Shown here piece after piece: positions 24,198-36,530 of a stretch of 64,000 nt of DNA (position 1 is its first letter; each line of letters begins with the position of its first letter). This stretch comes from Polytrichum commune. Lineage: Eukaryota > Streptophyta > Polytrichopsida > Polytrichales > Polytrichaceae. The stretch is taken from contig OX485809.1 in the NCBI GenBank assembly GCA_950295325.1, forward strand, positions 32,550,001 through 32,614,000, given 5' to 3'. The notes under the pieces are model-generated. The model worked only from the letters and a program-made list of their open reading frames with translations. It was not told the origin of the DNA and searched no databases. Both the position numbers and the translations under genes were made by a program.

Positions 24198-24299
24198 ATG
24201 AAGGTTGCGGTTGGAACTTGGGAGGCATAACATTTGTGATTCGATGACCATCATCAAATCACACTTCACATATATTTTCATTATATGTGGGACTGCAAA

Positions 24300-24780
24300 A
24301 TGGACTCTTCTAAATTTACTACACAATCTGTGGTATTTAGTGTCACATGTGTAACAATGCCACTTGCCCTATTTTGAGGCATATGCTAGGTCACACTAAT
24401 GATCAACAACGTTACCATTAGTGTCACCTCACGACACTCATCGATCAAGTGAGCTCACTGATATTTTGGCATGAGTGTGCTCAATAGTGTAACGAGGGGT
24501 ATGCCCATGCTGCACAATGGTCTACAAAGGTGACTAGAGTATATGCAAATGACACTTGGCATCAATATGCTCAAAATTATCTTCCTCTTGCATACTAGAA
24601 TGTAAACACATGACACTTGTCATTAGTATGCACAATAACTTCTTCCCCTGCACATTACAAAGCAAACTTATCATCTCAAGTATTCCAAAGTGCTCCTCTA
24701 ATTGTCATAATGTAAAACACCTGAAAATATATAAAAAAAAATCACTTATAGGATATACTTCTTGCTGCATGGTGTAACTT
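24300..24780 (+). repeat. Dispersed repeat family F, copy 2
   Basis: Same motifs as 1026-1420, inverted: 'gccctattttgaggcatatg', 'catgacacttgtcattagta', 'cttatcatctcaagta'. A 73-codon frame (24556-24777) inside it is not conserved in the other copies. Confidence 0.55.
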
Positions 24781-26724
24781 CGTCCAATTTGAAAAGGTAT
24801 GTAACATTTATTTTGTGCATGTTGTCATTTCATGGAAGTTTTAATGCATGTTCTTGTTGCTTCCATTTTGGGGAGGTTTGTTACTAATATAAAATGCATG
24901 TTTCTATATGTTTAGCATATAGAGATCAACATCGTAATGCTTCCATCCTACTTCTCTCCTTGGCCCTTATTCTCTTCATGAGACCTTGTACAATCATTCT
25001 AGAAGTTTCAAGTTATATGTATTGTCATGTTGGAATTTATAAGTTGTTACAACTTGTATTTAAGTACATTTAGATAAATTTTTCCCAAAATATGGACGTT
25101 TTGGTTGCTTCAAATTTAAGGGTAGATCCGTCTACACATGTCCTATGATACGCCTAAATTTAAGGGGAATTATGTGAAACCTCATTGATTACCTTACTGT
25201 GATGCTATTAGAATATGATGGAGAAAACCAAGTTAAACCTATTTTTAATATTAAATACATATAAATGTTGAAAATGATAATATTATATTATAATCCACTT
25301 TGCATATTCTATTGAAGGATCCTAGCATACAATCCTATCGTAGGATCCTCCCAATAATCAACATATTATGATTCTAGACTTGGACCTACTCCAATTTTAC
25401 TTAAATATCGATTTCACCCTCTTGTTAACAACAAATGACCGATGATATACACTTCAAGAAGGCAACAAAAACCCTTGTTGGCCCCCTATCTTGGACTAAA
25501 ACATCGTAAATGCTTCTAATGCTATCTCTCTTCTTGGCTCTTGGTATCTCCCTCGAGTCCTTGTAAAATCTTTTAGTTTTTTTAAAAAAATAACTTTCTG
25601 TTTTATTTATTTTTATGAATTGTCATGCAAGAACAAGAAGATCGGTTCTATGGTTTTCACACTCTCTTGCTAATAGTATATGACCAAATAATATGCATGG
25701 TGAGGAGGTAGCAACTATGGTCACAAAACTCGTGATTACTACAAGACACTCAATTAGCGAATCCAATTCAAGGCCATGAAATGTTCATATAGGTTCCCCA
25801 CTTATGTCATTTGTTGATCTTAAAATGGTTATCATGTTTTGATCATGCAATCCAAATTATTTTATAGACATCTCATTTTGGTATCCATTCTTGAAGACAC
25901 ATCCAACCATATATCACTTAGATATAAGTGTCTAATAAAGAGAAGTAAACGACTTAGGCACGTCCACCCTTGAATCGCAATTTGTAATCTACTCACCCAC
26001 CCACCCCGGGGGGGCACACCTCTTCCACATTTTGAAACCGTGTGTTAAATTACTTCGTCCTGATTCAAGTACACAAGGTAGACTTGCCTAGTTCAATTGT
26101 CTGTCTTAATCAGTCACCTAGGTTTGAGTAGTATAAGAAAGGAACACCAAAAATGCACTAAAATTGTGTTGAAAGGAGATTATACATGCTCAAAACATAG
26201 CATTATTAGGCAATTGTGGGCCCTGAGAATATAACCATGGGATGTTGGGAGCTCAACCTTAAATATGAGTCTCCTTGTGCTAGGTTTGTGCATCCCATGG
26301 TTATGAGATAGAAAAACCAAAAACGGCGAATGATCACTACTGGTGCATGGCGAGACATTTGATGGGAATTATGTGTTGCATGCATGAGGAGGAGATAGTA
26401 GTTTTGGAAGAGTTCAACAAAAAAAATTTGTGTGTGGATGCTTCCTCAAATGTCAACTATGAGGATGGTGAGAACAACGTACCAACGAACATCTTCCAAA
26501 ATATTGATCAACAACTAACATTATAACCTTTTGTGATGTATAATGACATTGTGATGTGGCGGTGCATATTTAAGTTCTAAGAACTTGCATGGATCGGATG
26601 TTGCTTCACAATACATGCATGAATGACTTATAAGTAACGTGTAAATGAACACTAATGCGGTAGAAATAGAAAGATAGATAGACATAAACGCCGGCTCCGG
26701 TAGAAGGACAATAAAGTAGAGTAA
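24781..26724. other. Intergenic, no gene
   Basis: AT-rich and repeat-poor. At 26214-26310 a short inverted pair ('tataaccatgggatgt' against 'catcccatggttatgaga') relates to the foldback at 30787-30975. A family-G segment lies near 25910-26150. Otherwise nothing is recognised. Confidence 0.5.
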
Positions 26725-26994
26725 TTAGCGACGTACAACTAATTTGAAGTCTATCAATCCATGCATAACAATGAAACAAAGGATGATGGACTCCTTCGTG
26801 TACTTACAATCATCGAAGACACTAGTGCCAATGGCAATCCATGTACACTTGTAGCCATAGAAATGAGGGGTCTTTTTTACACCCTTGATTTTGACATTCA
26901 ACACATTGGATATATTGTGTAACAAACATTGGCATGCGTCTATGGCGATTGGAATACTATTTACCAAGAACGGCAACTTCGTGAGGTCATGCAT
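26725..26994 (-). CDS. Exon-like open frame with a strong splice donor, product unrecognised
   Basis: An ATG-initiated 89-codon frame. After about 60 codons it meets GATGATT|GTAAGTAC, a near-perfect donor, so a real exon could end there with the peptide ...GTSVFDD. The peptide before it (LTKLPFLVNSIPIAID, then GYKCTWIAIGTSVFDD) looks protein-like. Residues after the donor are probably intron read-through. I cannot place the family. A transposase fragment is possible but no catalytic residues are visible. It is most likely a relic. Confidence 0.22.
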   Translation of the reverse strand: MHDLTKLPFLVNSIPIAIDACQCLLHNISNVLNVKIKGVKKTPHFYGYKCTWIAIGTSVFDDCKYTKESIILCFIVMHGLIDFKLVVRR

Positions 26995-27144
26995 GTAAGG
27001 GATGGGTGTTTATTATTAGCTTTGATGCGCGCCTCGGAGTGTAGGAAACAAACCAAGAGTGCAAACCATGAAGTGTCATTTGCAAGAAAACCCAAGTCCA
27101 ATAAAGCTCCAAAATCATTCCGGACGATTGCAATGTGACAAAAC

Positions 27145-27535
27145 TAGGGCATGCAAGTGTTAATTGGTTACTTTTTCAAATTGGACACATGGATTTGATT
27201 GGTATGTGGTTAGGCGAGGATCAAGTAACATACATCATAAAGACACAAGTGTAAAAGAAATTGGATCACATCTTCAATTTTTGTCATTTCTTTCCCACTT
27301 AGCAGTGAAGACCAATGAGAGGACCTATGTATTCACTTAAGACATCAATGGGACATTAGCTTCAAACATGCACTTCCTACAACTTAAATTAAATAAGGAA
27401 CGGTCTGAACTTTGCTGATGTTTCATCTCGTAGGTTGGCTTAATGCAACACACAAGTTTTGTTTGTAAATCTAACTTGTAGAAGTTAGAGTACATGAAAA
27501 ATGAATTGAATAACACCCACGTACCTTAAGGGTCA
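27145..27535 (+). repeat. Dispersed repeat family E, copy
   Basis: 'gtgttaattggttacttttt', 'gtatgtggttaggcgaggat', 'gaggacctatgtattcac' and 'gaataacacccacgtacctt' in the same order as 18835-19210. Non-coding. Confidence 0.5.
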
Positions 27536-29384
27536 AAATCCCGCATGGAATGCACTCGTCTCTTGAAGTGTTCGATGCAATATATAGTTGCACCTTCACA
27601 TATAGATTGAGAAATTGATTGGGACTTTCAATTGAAAATAAATTAGGTCGTTCAAAATTTGAGGTGATATTTGATTGCATACCAAGTGTACCACCCTTGA
27701 AATCAAACACAATTTGAGGTTGAATCTATTTGTTTTAGAATATTCAAAAACATGACATTGAGTTTGTATTTATAAACCTATCATGAATTTTGGAACAATG
27801 TAATGTGAATTTCACAATAACCATTTTAACACAAAGTTCTATAAAATTGTGAAACTTTTCAACTTCTAGATCTGTGCTTTTAATGAAATTATAACTTCGT
27901 AAAAGGATTTATGAGATTCATAAAATTAAGTTCATAAGTCATTGTAAATTTTAATCAATAGTTTTGATTATTATAAATACACTATTGTAATGAAATAGAA
28001 TAATTTTCTAGAATGATATTTCAATTTAATTATTATTTTAGTTTATACTTTGGGTTCGTTTGTTTGACAATGTTTTTTTTTTCTTTCAAGTTAATGATGC
28101 ATTATTTACAATTTCATTTTTCTCATGAAACCCTAATCAAGCGATTAATCTCCAAGTGAAAGTTCAACAATCTATTGGGAGTTGGGCCTTTAGAGACACA
28201 CATGCACTCCATATGAGATTATTTTTCCCCCTTCTTGATTGCAAGGGAGCGAGGAGTTTTACTTCATGCACGAGAAGTAAGTGAAGTTGCATGATAATGC
28301 ATGGATCCCGTGCCCCCAATTGATCTCCCTTAACACCCTAACTTCCCAAGCAACCCATTTTGGGTTGGTGGATGATTTCCCCCCACCATTAACCCCACCT
28401 AACTCATTCATCCGCAATCAAAATAAGCGTTAACCATCAAGCCAACATGGATATTTATCAGCAACCACGTGAGCCATGCGAGATGAATCTGGAGATGATT
28501 AGAATGTGGAAAAGAAATGTCAAAGTGAAAAGTGGTTTTGTTTGTGTTGTGTTGGGAGCTCATGCAAGGTTGTTGGGATGTTGTAGGGTTGTTGGGGAAT
28601 CATATTTGCCATCACTCAAAGTCCATACAAATATTACATATTGCATCGTTAGTCGCAACTAATATTTAAATGAAATTGGACTAAGTTCCAGTCCATTGTT
28701 ATAGCATGTTGAATTGTCTTGTAGGAGGATATACGTAGTATTATCCTTGTATTATGTCTTTTACATAATATGCGTAGTTATATTACAACACCTCTTTTAT
28801 TCTATTTTATTTATCTATTATTTAATAGCACATGAGTCTTTAACTTGATTGTGTTCATTGTATTTTGTTATGACAACATTGAAGTAATCATCGAGGTTTC
28901 ACATATCTCCAATGAAATATTAAGTATATCGAGATTATGTAGACAGATCCACCCATAGAACACAAGCTAGCCAAGGATTAGAGATTTTTAGGAACATGTC
29001 TAAATTTACTTAAATACAAGTTTATTGGGTAAATATCATCACTAAAACGCTAACATGTTAAATTTTAATATTTTGACCTAATGAGGTAACACTTAAAAAA
29101 ATGCTCAAAGAAACTAATCGTTGTGTTTATTGGAATCACTTCAAATTAGAACATCTAATACTTTGTTTTAGGAATCTAAGCATGAAGTTGGGTGTGGCCT
29201 TGTCAAATGATCATATAATCCATTCTTCATAACTCAAACCCAAAACATGATAGGCATGGGGTGAAACCTTGAATATGGAAGAGCCAAAGTCAAGAATGAA
29301 GGCAATTAAGGTAGAAAAATGGAAAACAATGAATGATCACCAATGATGGACTAGATTATGACTAGTATAATTCATGTGTGAACC
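27536..29384. other. Intergenic, AT-rich, no gene
   Basis: No repeat family or gene is recognised with confidence. A 71-codon frame at 28447-28662 (+) has no known domain. Confidence 0.5.
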
Positions 29385-29810
29385 CAAAATGGCTAATTGT
29401 AAAAGTGGTGGCCCGAAAAAGGATGCGGTGATAGGGCAGATAGGTCATGTTTCACACCACTCGGGTTCATTTTTGGGTGCCATTAAGTGAACCACTTTGT
29501 GTGTATTCGTATCCATAGTAGGATGTTTTTATGCTCCAAATTAGGGAAACACTCAAACTAGTTTGACTTACTTGCCTCTTTGGGAATAGGTAGGTAACTA
29601 TTTCAAGGGTGATGAAATTATGAAACAACTTGCATTTTTCGTTGTTTCCTCTACTCCATCTTTGAGAAATATTGCACAAATTCAAGTCACCTTTTGTTTT
29701 AGGCCAAATATGCTTATTTTGATCATTTTCCATTCTCTCCTTAACCACTCTCCATATTGTTTTTCTTACAAAAGTTCACATGAATATCTTATTCACTATT
29801 GAAGTGAAGA
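29385..29810. repeat. Dispersed repeat family I, copy 2
   Basis: Matches 20250-20660 in order and orientation. The 93-codon - strand frame (29467-29748) is broken in the other copy, so coding is not supported. Confidence 0.55.
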
Positions 29811-30125
29811 TTCTTGTGCTCGTAAAATGGTCATGTAGCCCCCAAACCCCCCCCCCCAATTATATTAACTATTGAATGTAGAATGGTTGTCATATTTTGA
29901 GCATGCAATCCAATATGTTTTACACACATGATGCATATATGGTGTAGCCACACCTAACCACACACCACTCAAATATAGGTGTTCGATTAAGATGAGTAAC
30001 AAAATTATGCACATCTACCCTCATTTAACTTGAGATTTGACAACGTTTTAAAGTGCTAGGGCTATTCAAAGCCCATGCAACTTGGACATCTATGAGACAC
30101 AATGTCAACAAAATGGAAGTTCGTG

Positions 30126-30513
30126 TCAAATAACACCAAATATTGTATTTAGTGTCATATGGTATTTCATGTAAATGTGGTAACCTTTCTAATGACACTT
30201 CTTATGAAAAAAACTTAGGTATATTGTCATCTCAATTTAATTTTAGTTCATCTACTTTAGGTAGATTCTGCATCCTAACATTTACGTAATGAATTTTGGT
30301 CTTTGTGGATGATTGAAATTTGGATGAAAACTCACTTAGTAAGTGATAGTAATTGCAACATAGTAGACCTGAAATGCCCATTTTTTTACAAGGAATGACC
30401 AATAATGTTAGGTGTACATTTAGTATTGGTGACAGTACACCGGCGGTTTACAATTACTAGCAAGCAAGACAAATAGTATTGGTGAAATTAAATATAGTGT
30501 TTAGTGTAGTTTT
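30126..30513 (+). mobile_element. MITE family B, copy
   Basis: Left end 'ataacaccaaatattgtatt' and right end 'atagtgtttagtgtagtttt'. The interior matches 23423-23806 ('ggatgaaaactcacttagta', 'gaatgaccaataatgttagg', 'acaattactagcaagcaag'). Confidence 0.65.
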
Positions 30514-30786
30514 ATTCTAATCTTCACATGATCTCAAAGGCGCAAATAACAAATATACAAACATTTAGACATGTGAAACGCAATACACATCTAGTGGGAA
30601 ATATGTGTGCATTTTGATTCAAATGGATTGGCGGGTCACCACATTTATAATTAGTCAATTGGGTTCACCCAATAATCATTCACTCCTAGTCTTGCACAAA
30701 TAATGGTCAATCAATGTTTTTCGTTTTTTTTTCCTCCCTTTAATGTACCTATAGATATGGCATAACATTACTAAACAGTTTGCGTT

Positions 30787-30975
30787 CATTTACGTGGGTC
30801 CTAAAAACATAACCATGGGATGTTGCAACTAGTGTAGATTCTATTCGTTCACGTGGGCCATGAGATCATAACCATGGGATGGAGCAGCTAGTGTAGATTC
30901 AGGTTGAATCTACACTAGCTGCTCCATCCCATGGTCATGTTCTTGGGACCCACATGAGTGAACGCACACTACTTA
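30787..30975. mobile_element. Foldback element family J
   Basis: The centre is at 30901-30903 (ggt). The inner 41-bp arms (30860-30900 and 30904-30944, 'gatggagcagctagtgtaga' and complement) pair with few mismatches, and the outer parts diverge. A further partial left arm at 30787-30845 shows duplication of one end. A related inverted pair lies at 26214-26310. Confidence 0.7.
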
Positions 30976-33240
30976 ATAATGTTATCATATCAGGGTCCAA
31001 TTGCGGATATTAAAGCTAACTAGATCAACGAAACAAGGGTTTAAGAAGGCTACTAATTGAAGCGGCACCAACTACTTAATAAGGCAAAGGCACTACAAAG
31101 AGGCCGTGATGGTGGGGTCACCGCTTGTGTACCTATAAGTACTTTTACCCAACCAATTTATGTTGGTTCGTACACATATACATACATAACATAACATAAC
31201 ATAGGCCCCACATGGATTGAGTTTGTTTCTCAAACCGTACATTGGTATCCTTACCCTATCCTTTGGAGGAATACCAACCCATACTAAACCAATGAAGCCC
31301 GTGTGAGAGAAAGAAGGCTTGGAAAAGTTAGCCCCCATCATGCACTTATAATACTCGGGTGCAAATGCCACAACATTCGTACAATGGTACAAGGTAAAAA
31401 AAAAACGAGGATTCGTGGCGTCTACGTAAACACATTCATGGGAAGGTAAAAATAAAGTAAACTATTTTACTACGTGAAAATTATAGCTTTTGAATTAATG
31501 ACTTTGAAATAGGTAGCATGTGAGACTTGAATGCGGTCTAGTGAGATTCACTTGGAATGAATCCGTTGGACACATAACAAGGATGCAATTGGGGTCCATC
31601 CCAAGCTTGGCCCTCCAACTTTGGGAATGCCATTCTTCTCCATTGGGCTCTATTTAGGAAGTAGTGAAAATAACTTACATGTGTTGTTGCAAAACCCTAG
31701 CCAAAGTGGCAAGAGGGCATTGTCATCTATAAGTGTGCCCTTCACTTGTCAAACATGAGATTATACAAATAGAAAATGCATCCCGGAAATTATTATTTTT
31801 AGTTGATTTGAGATCAAACGTAGTTTATAAGCTTTGAATTAATATAGTCCGAGTCATTTGAGATGAATCAATCATAAATGTATAGGGGATCGAGAGTTTA
31901 TGTTGGATGACGAGAGGTAAGCTTGTAAATGGTAACTCACTCTCGCCGACCAAAGCTTTGTGGCGATTGTGTAAACCTTCCCTCCACATGTCAAAAGACT
32001 AGTGAAAAAAATGCCGTAAATGAATGTGGTCTAAAATTCAATGTAACAACTTTGCATCACAATTCCTTTTGTTTCCTACATTTGCAACTTTCATTTTATA
32101 GCAAAGGAACCAAGAACATGGGTTCATATTTGAGAAAAGGGCTTTAGCATGCAGAGGTTAACCCCTAAGCATCTACGAGGCCTAGATAGGGCCTCTACAT
32201 ACCAAAAAAAATAAAATGTATTTGAGCTCCATACTTTCATCTATCACTAATCATGTCAAAAGTGACCCCTATCTAAAATCAACTAATCTTCAAGTGCACT
32301 GTATGAACAAGTTCAACACTTTGATGTTATTGAAGATTTAAGTTCAAACACATAACATGGGTGCCCTTGGATGCAAATACATACGTTGTATTCTGATCAT
32401 CAATGTACGGTAGGAGTATGTTTTTCTTTGACATAAGAAAATGTATATAGTAAGGTTTCAAACACATAAATATATAAAATATGATTTATGAAGTTGGTGA
32501 GCCCATATAAATTGTGTATATGGCCATATATTGAGGCCCCACCTAAATTTTCTTTTCTTTTGAATTGGTTTCAAGTTCAGGACTTTGAGTCCAAACTTGG
32601 ACTTACAAAATGCTCACATCCATTATCATCCAATAAAAAGCATTATTCAATTGCTATCAATTGTTCCATTATATTATTATTCAATGGCAATGCTTCACCT
32701 AACTTTATCAAGTTGAACCTGATTAGACAAACATCCACAAGGTATAATACTAGCACCTTACACGACATATTCCGGCCCGCCCAACCTAGTGTTCAATTGA
32801 ATAATATTATGATGTTCACAAGGTCTCATTCATGATTATATTTGAAGTCCTATTGCAAAGACGAGGAACCAAACTTCCACCATATGAGGTATGTATATCT
32901 AGGGGTCCAAATTTTATTACTTGGCCCACAAAGCTTGCAAGCTTGGGTTTTAGCTCAAACTTGTGTGTGAATAGAGTTATTTGTAAAGTAAAGAAGATGA
33001 AACTATTGATTTAGTCACAAACCTTGGATTCATGAGTATTAACACAAAGTCACCCAAGTTTTCTTAATGCTTAATTTATCATACACAAAGAGTGGTGTCA
33101 AGCTATTAAAACCGGCTTTCTAACTTGTCCTACTAAGATAGGTGGCCCAAGCTAGCCTTGCATAGGCCGATCCGAGATTTGGGAGAATGGTTCCCATGCG
33201 CATGCATTATTTTAAATCCTATAATTCTCTCAAAGTTTGA
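30976..33240. other. Intergenic, no intact gene
   Basis: A decayed family-H remnant lies at about 31800-31930. 'cataacataacataacata' forms a short pentanucleotide repeat near 31190. A 115-codon frame (32488-32835, +) has AT-rich composition and no recognisable domain. No gene is supported. Confidence 0.5.
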
Positions 33241-35520
33241 GAGATGAAAAGAGGAGGTCCCAATAGTTTCACCCAACTTTCACACAAAGTATGTGAGAGA
33301 GTGAGATTTGTAAAGTCGCCATGATGAAGGGTTGCGATGCTATTATGTTAACCATTATAGATTTAGTAGGCAACATGATTGGGGGGGGGGGGGTTGTACA
33401 TGGCCTTCATATGGCTCAATATTAGTGGACTTTGATCATTCATAACAATTCAAGATTAGCTTCAAAATTTGTTAGAATTTATCATGGCTTCATTAGATAC
33501 ATATGTAGACGCACATAAATGTTAGCCTTGCAAATCCAAGTGGTGTAAGGTAACAAACAACCAATAGTAACCAAAAAAAACCCCTCTACCTTTCATGGCC
33601 CAACATGTATCATCATGTTTTTTGGGAACACAAGTTATCTACTCATCCACACACTTACATGTCTACCTTCCTATTGAGTAGGTGTGATGGATCCAAGAGA
33701 AGGAGAGGGAGAGTGAGATATGTAAAGTCATCCTTGATGAAGGGTTGCTCTTGGGTTTTGGGCCGATTGTTCCAACTAGACCCTCACTAGATTAACTCGG
33801 GCCCGCTAATGTCATTTATGGAGCCAAATGGTGTGGAAATATCCATTTGATCTTCTAAGATAATTTGTTGCGTTCTCGCCAACCCAATGGATGAGTTTAC
33901 ATAGACACCACTAATCCCTAGTTGGGATTTTGTTTTCCAACACCTACCATTGGGGGGGGGGGGTTGTAGTGAACATACATCCATATCGGTGCATTGCTTA
34001 GTAATTCGATCTTAGTGGACTAATTAATGACCATAGCTTAGGTGTTAGTTTGTGATTTAAGAATAGCATTCCCCAGGCCCTACATAGCAATCAACGTTTT
34101 TGCCCTTCCCAATGATGGGTATTGTGAAACCTCTAGACAAGAGGACCGCTAAGACAATCCTTTTAGGTTAACGATCATCATAAATCTAACATACCCATTG
34201 CCTAGAAAAAAGAACCTTATGCTTGGAACTACTCCTTATGATAATGTTTCCAAAGGATGAGGACAATCGGAATATGTTAAAGTGACACATTCAATCAACT
34301 TTGATGACAAATAAGTTGTTCATATGAACTTTAAAAATGATGAAAATGGCCTCAATTAGGATTTGCTAACCATCTCATACTAATCTTGTGTTTCATATAC
34401 TAAGAGAAGTAGAGTAGTCATAAATAAATAAAACCGATTAAGACTCGTCTACCTTCATTGTAAAATATGTTATTATTATTTAAATATAAATTAACCCCTA
34501 TGTTGGGATCAAAGACTTTGAATTAGTATAGCATACTATAATTGGCATGAATTAACAACCAACCTAAGGAGGACAAGTATTTGCTATTACCCCATGGGTG
34601 GGTGTTAGGAAATCAAACCACATCAACCTAACATAACTTACATGGGCATCTTGCATGTCATGATTTTTGAGAACCCAAAGTTATGTATCCACCTACCTAC
34701 CAACCAGGTGTGGAGAGAGAGAGAGAGAGACTTTAGGGTTAGCCATCATCATAAATATGGGTGAATGTTAACAACACCTACCAAGGGGGAGAAATTGGGA
34801 GAGGCTGAATATGTTGGTTACTATTGTAGAACCCGGCGATTATTATTATTTAAATATAAAATTAACCCATGAATGATGGTCATAGTGTCTACATTAATAT
34901 AACAAACTTAAATTGGGATGCATTAGCAACCAACCCGAATGGGGGCAAGCTTTATACTACTAACCCATCGGTAAGTTTGGTGTTAAAACCACATGATCCT
35001 AACATGGGTCACACATGCACATTGTGTTTTTTGAGAACCCAAGTTATCTACTCATCTATCCACCTACCTATTGACCTTGGGTGTGGTGGGCCCAAGAGAG
35101 GCAATTGCCCCTAGAGGGGGAGAGAGAGAGGGAGATAAGTAAAATCACCATGATGAAGGCCACAACTTCGAGGTTACATGACATCATCATAAGCCTAGGT
35201 GCATATCACAACACCTGTCAAGGGGGAGGGCAAATTGTGTGAGGGGTACTATTGCAAAACCCATTACTATTATTGTAATATAAATTAACCCCTACACCAT
35301 GGTCAAAAGACTCCAAACTAGTCTAGCAAACTTAAAGTTGGATGCATCAACAACTAAAACAGATAGACACACACACAAGGGACATGTTTTCAACTATTTA
35401 CCCATGGGTAAGTTAGGTGTTAGGAAACCCAAGATAGAGAGAAATATCCTATACGAGCACTCCTCTCATCCATCCAACATAAAACTCAACCCCCTATAGT
35501 CTTGTTGCCGTTTCATCTCA
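33241..35520 (+). repeat. Degenerate tandem domain, period about 370-420 bp
   Basis: Units recur with the order 'aatataaattaacccctatg', 'gtctagcaaacttaaa', 'cccatgggtaagttaggtgt', 'acaagttatctactcatcca', 'gagagagagggagataagta', 'tcaccatgatgaagg'. Unit starts are near 34471, 34838 and 35260, with a more diverged unit over about 33241-33990. Two G runs (33381-33393, 33952-33963) sit at equivalent places, before 'ttgta'. The 'ttatctac..gatgaagg' module occurs once more, with its CpGs intact, at 37440-37560. No coding frame is shared. Confidence 0.65.
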
Positions 35521-35676
35521 CATGACCTCGAGTAGACTAATTTGGGGTCTTTAAAATTGATTTCGGTTTCGAATGAATTGAAGAAAATCAACCCGGGCTG
35601 CATATTATTTCAAAAGATTTTATGTTGGATGAATGAGGGGTACCCTCGTATATGATAATTCCCTCTTCTCTATAAG
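35432..35676. mobile_element. MITE family H, copy 2
   Basis: Ends 'gatagagagaaatatcctat' and 'atatgataattccctcttct'. Paired motifs are 'cctctcatccatccaacat' and 'atgttggatgaatgagggg'. Overlaps the end of the 370-420-bp domain. Confidence 0.65.
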
Positions 35677-36530
35677 AAAACCAAGACCACATACATAAAC
35701 ATAACATAACTTTACTTAACTTATACGATAGTTGAGCATGTTGTGTATCATGTTGTTTTTTGGCTTTCACGGGATATATGCATTGTGGAGAGTTGCCTTT
35801 GAGTGGTAATAGGGCCCGGGTGATGCATGTCATAACTTAATAGATAAGGTTTTGTGAAGCTTAGTGGGAGCTCAATGAGATTTCCGATTTAATATGAAAA
35901 GAGCTAGTACTTAGAAATAATTACTTTTAAAATGTAATTTTAAGACGGAGCCTCTTGTGGCAAAGCCACATTCCCAACGCCTCACTGAACAAGGATTTAA
36001 CACTTGGCATAAATCGACAATCATGGGAAAGACATCATGGGGTCTATCCCATTGGGCAACCCATGACAACCCAACCACATAAAACTAACACATGATGATA
36101 TCACGGAGGTTTTTCTTGCTAAAGAGTGGAACTCTTTCCATCTCTTAGGGAAGAAACTAGATTGCCTCTGCCTCGAGGATTTCTCAAATACAAATGTGAA
36201 TTGTACTTGAAGCAACCGCTGACACCACCACAATGCAAGATCATTGTTGCTTACTGCACCTTGAACCATAGACTTCCCATTGAAACTCAATGACGGACGA
36301 CTATCCTTATCTTTAGAGATACTAGACTCTGCCACTTTTGCTCCCATAATGTAGTTGAAAACAAGGCATTTTTTGTGTGTGTTGGAATGTCCCCTATTTA
36401 ACCCCATTAGAATCAAGATTCCATCACTATTTGAGAGCGTAGTTCCAAAGAGCCTCAAGTCTTTCTTTCAATTGGACCATCAAGTTGACATTAATGTCCA
36501 CCTCACGAAGGCTACTGCACGCCGCCAACC
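35677..36530. other. Intergenic, no supported gene
   Basis: A 145-codon - strand frame at 36021-36458 is the longest non-genic frame in the window (it includes SSISKDKDSRPSLSFNGKS). No domain or splice context supports it. I see no repeat family here either. Confidence 0.4.

Noticed and set aside
23423-30513. CACTA-type (En/Spm) transposons from the 'cactaaat' ends
   Set aside because: The ends do not begin with CACTA at a terminus with a 3-bp target repeat, and the motif is part of a near-palindromic 'actaaatatgatatttagt' end.
36021-36458. 145-codon - strand frame as a gene
   Set aside because: Longest non-genic frame but without domain, splice sites or repeat-independent conservation visible here. 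Left as unassigned DNA.
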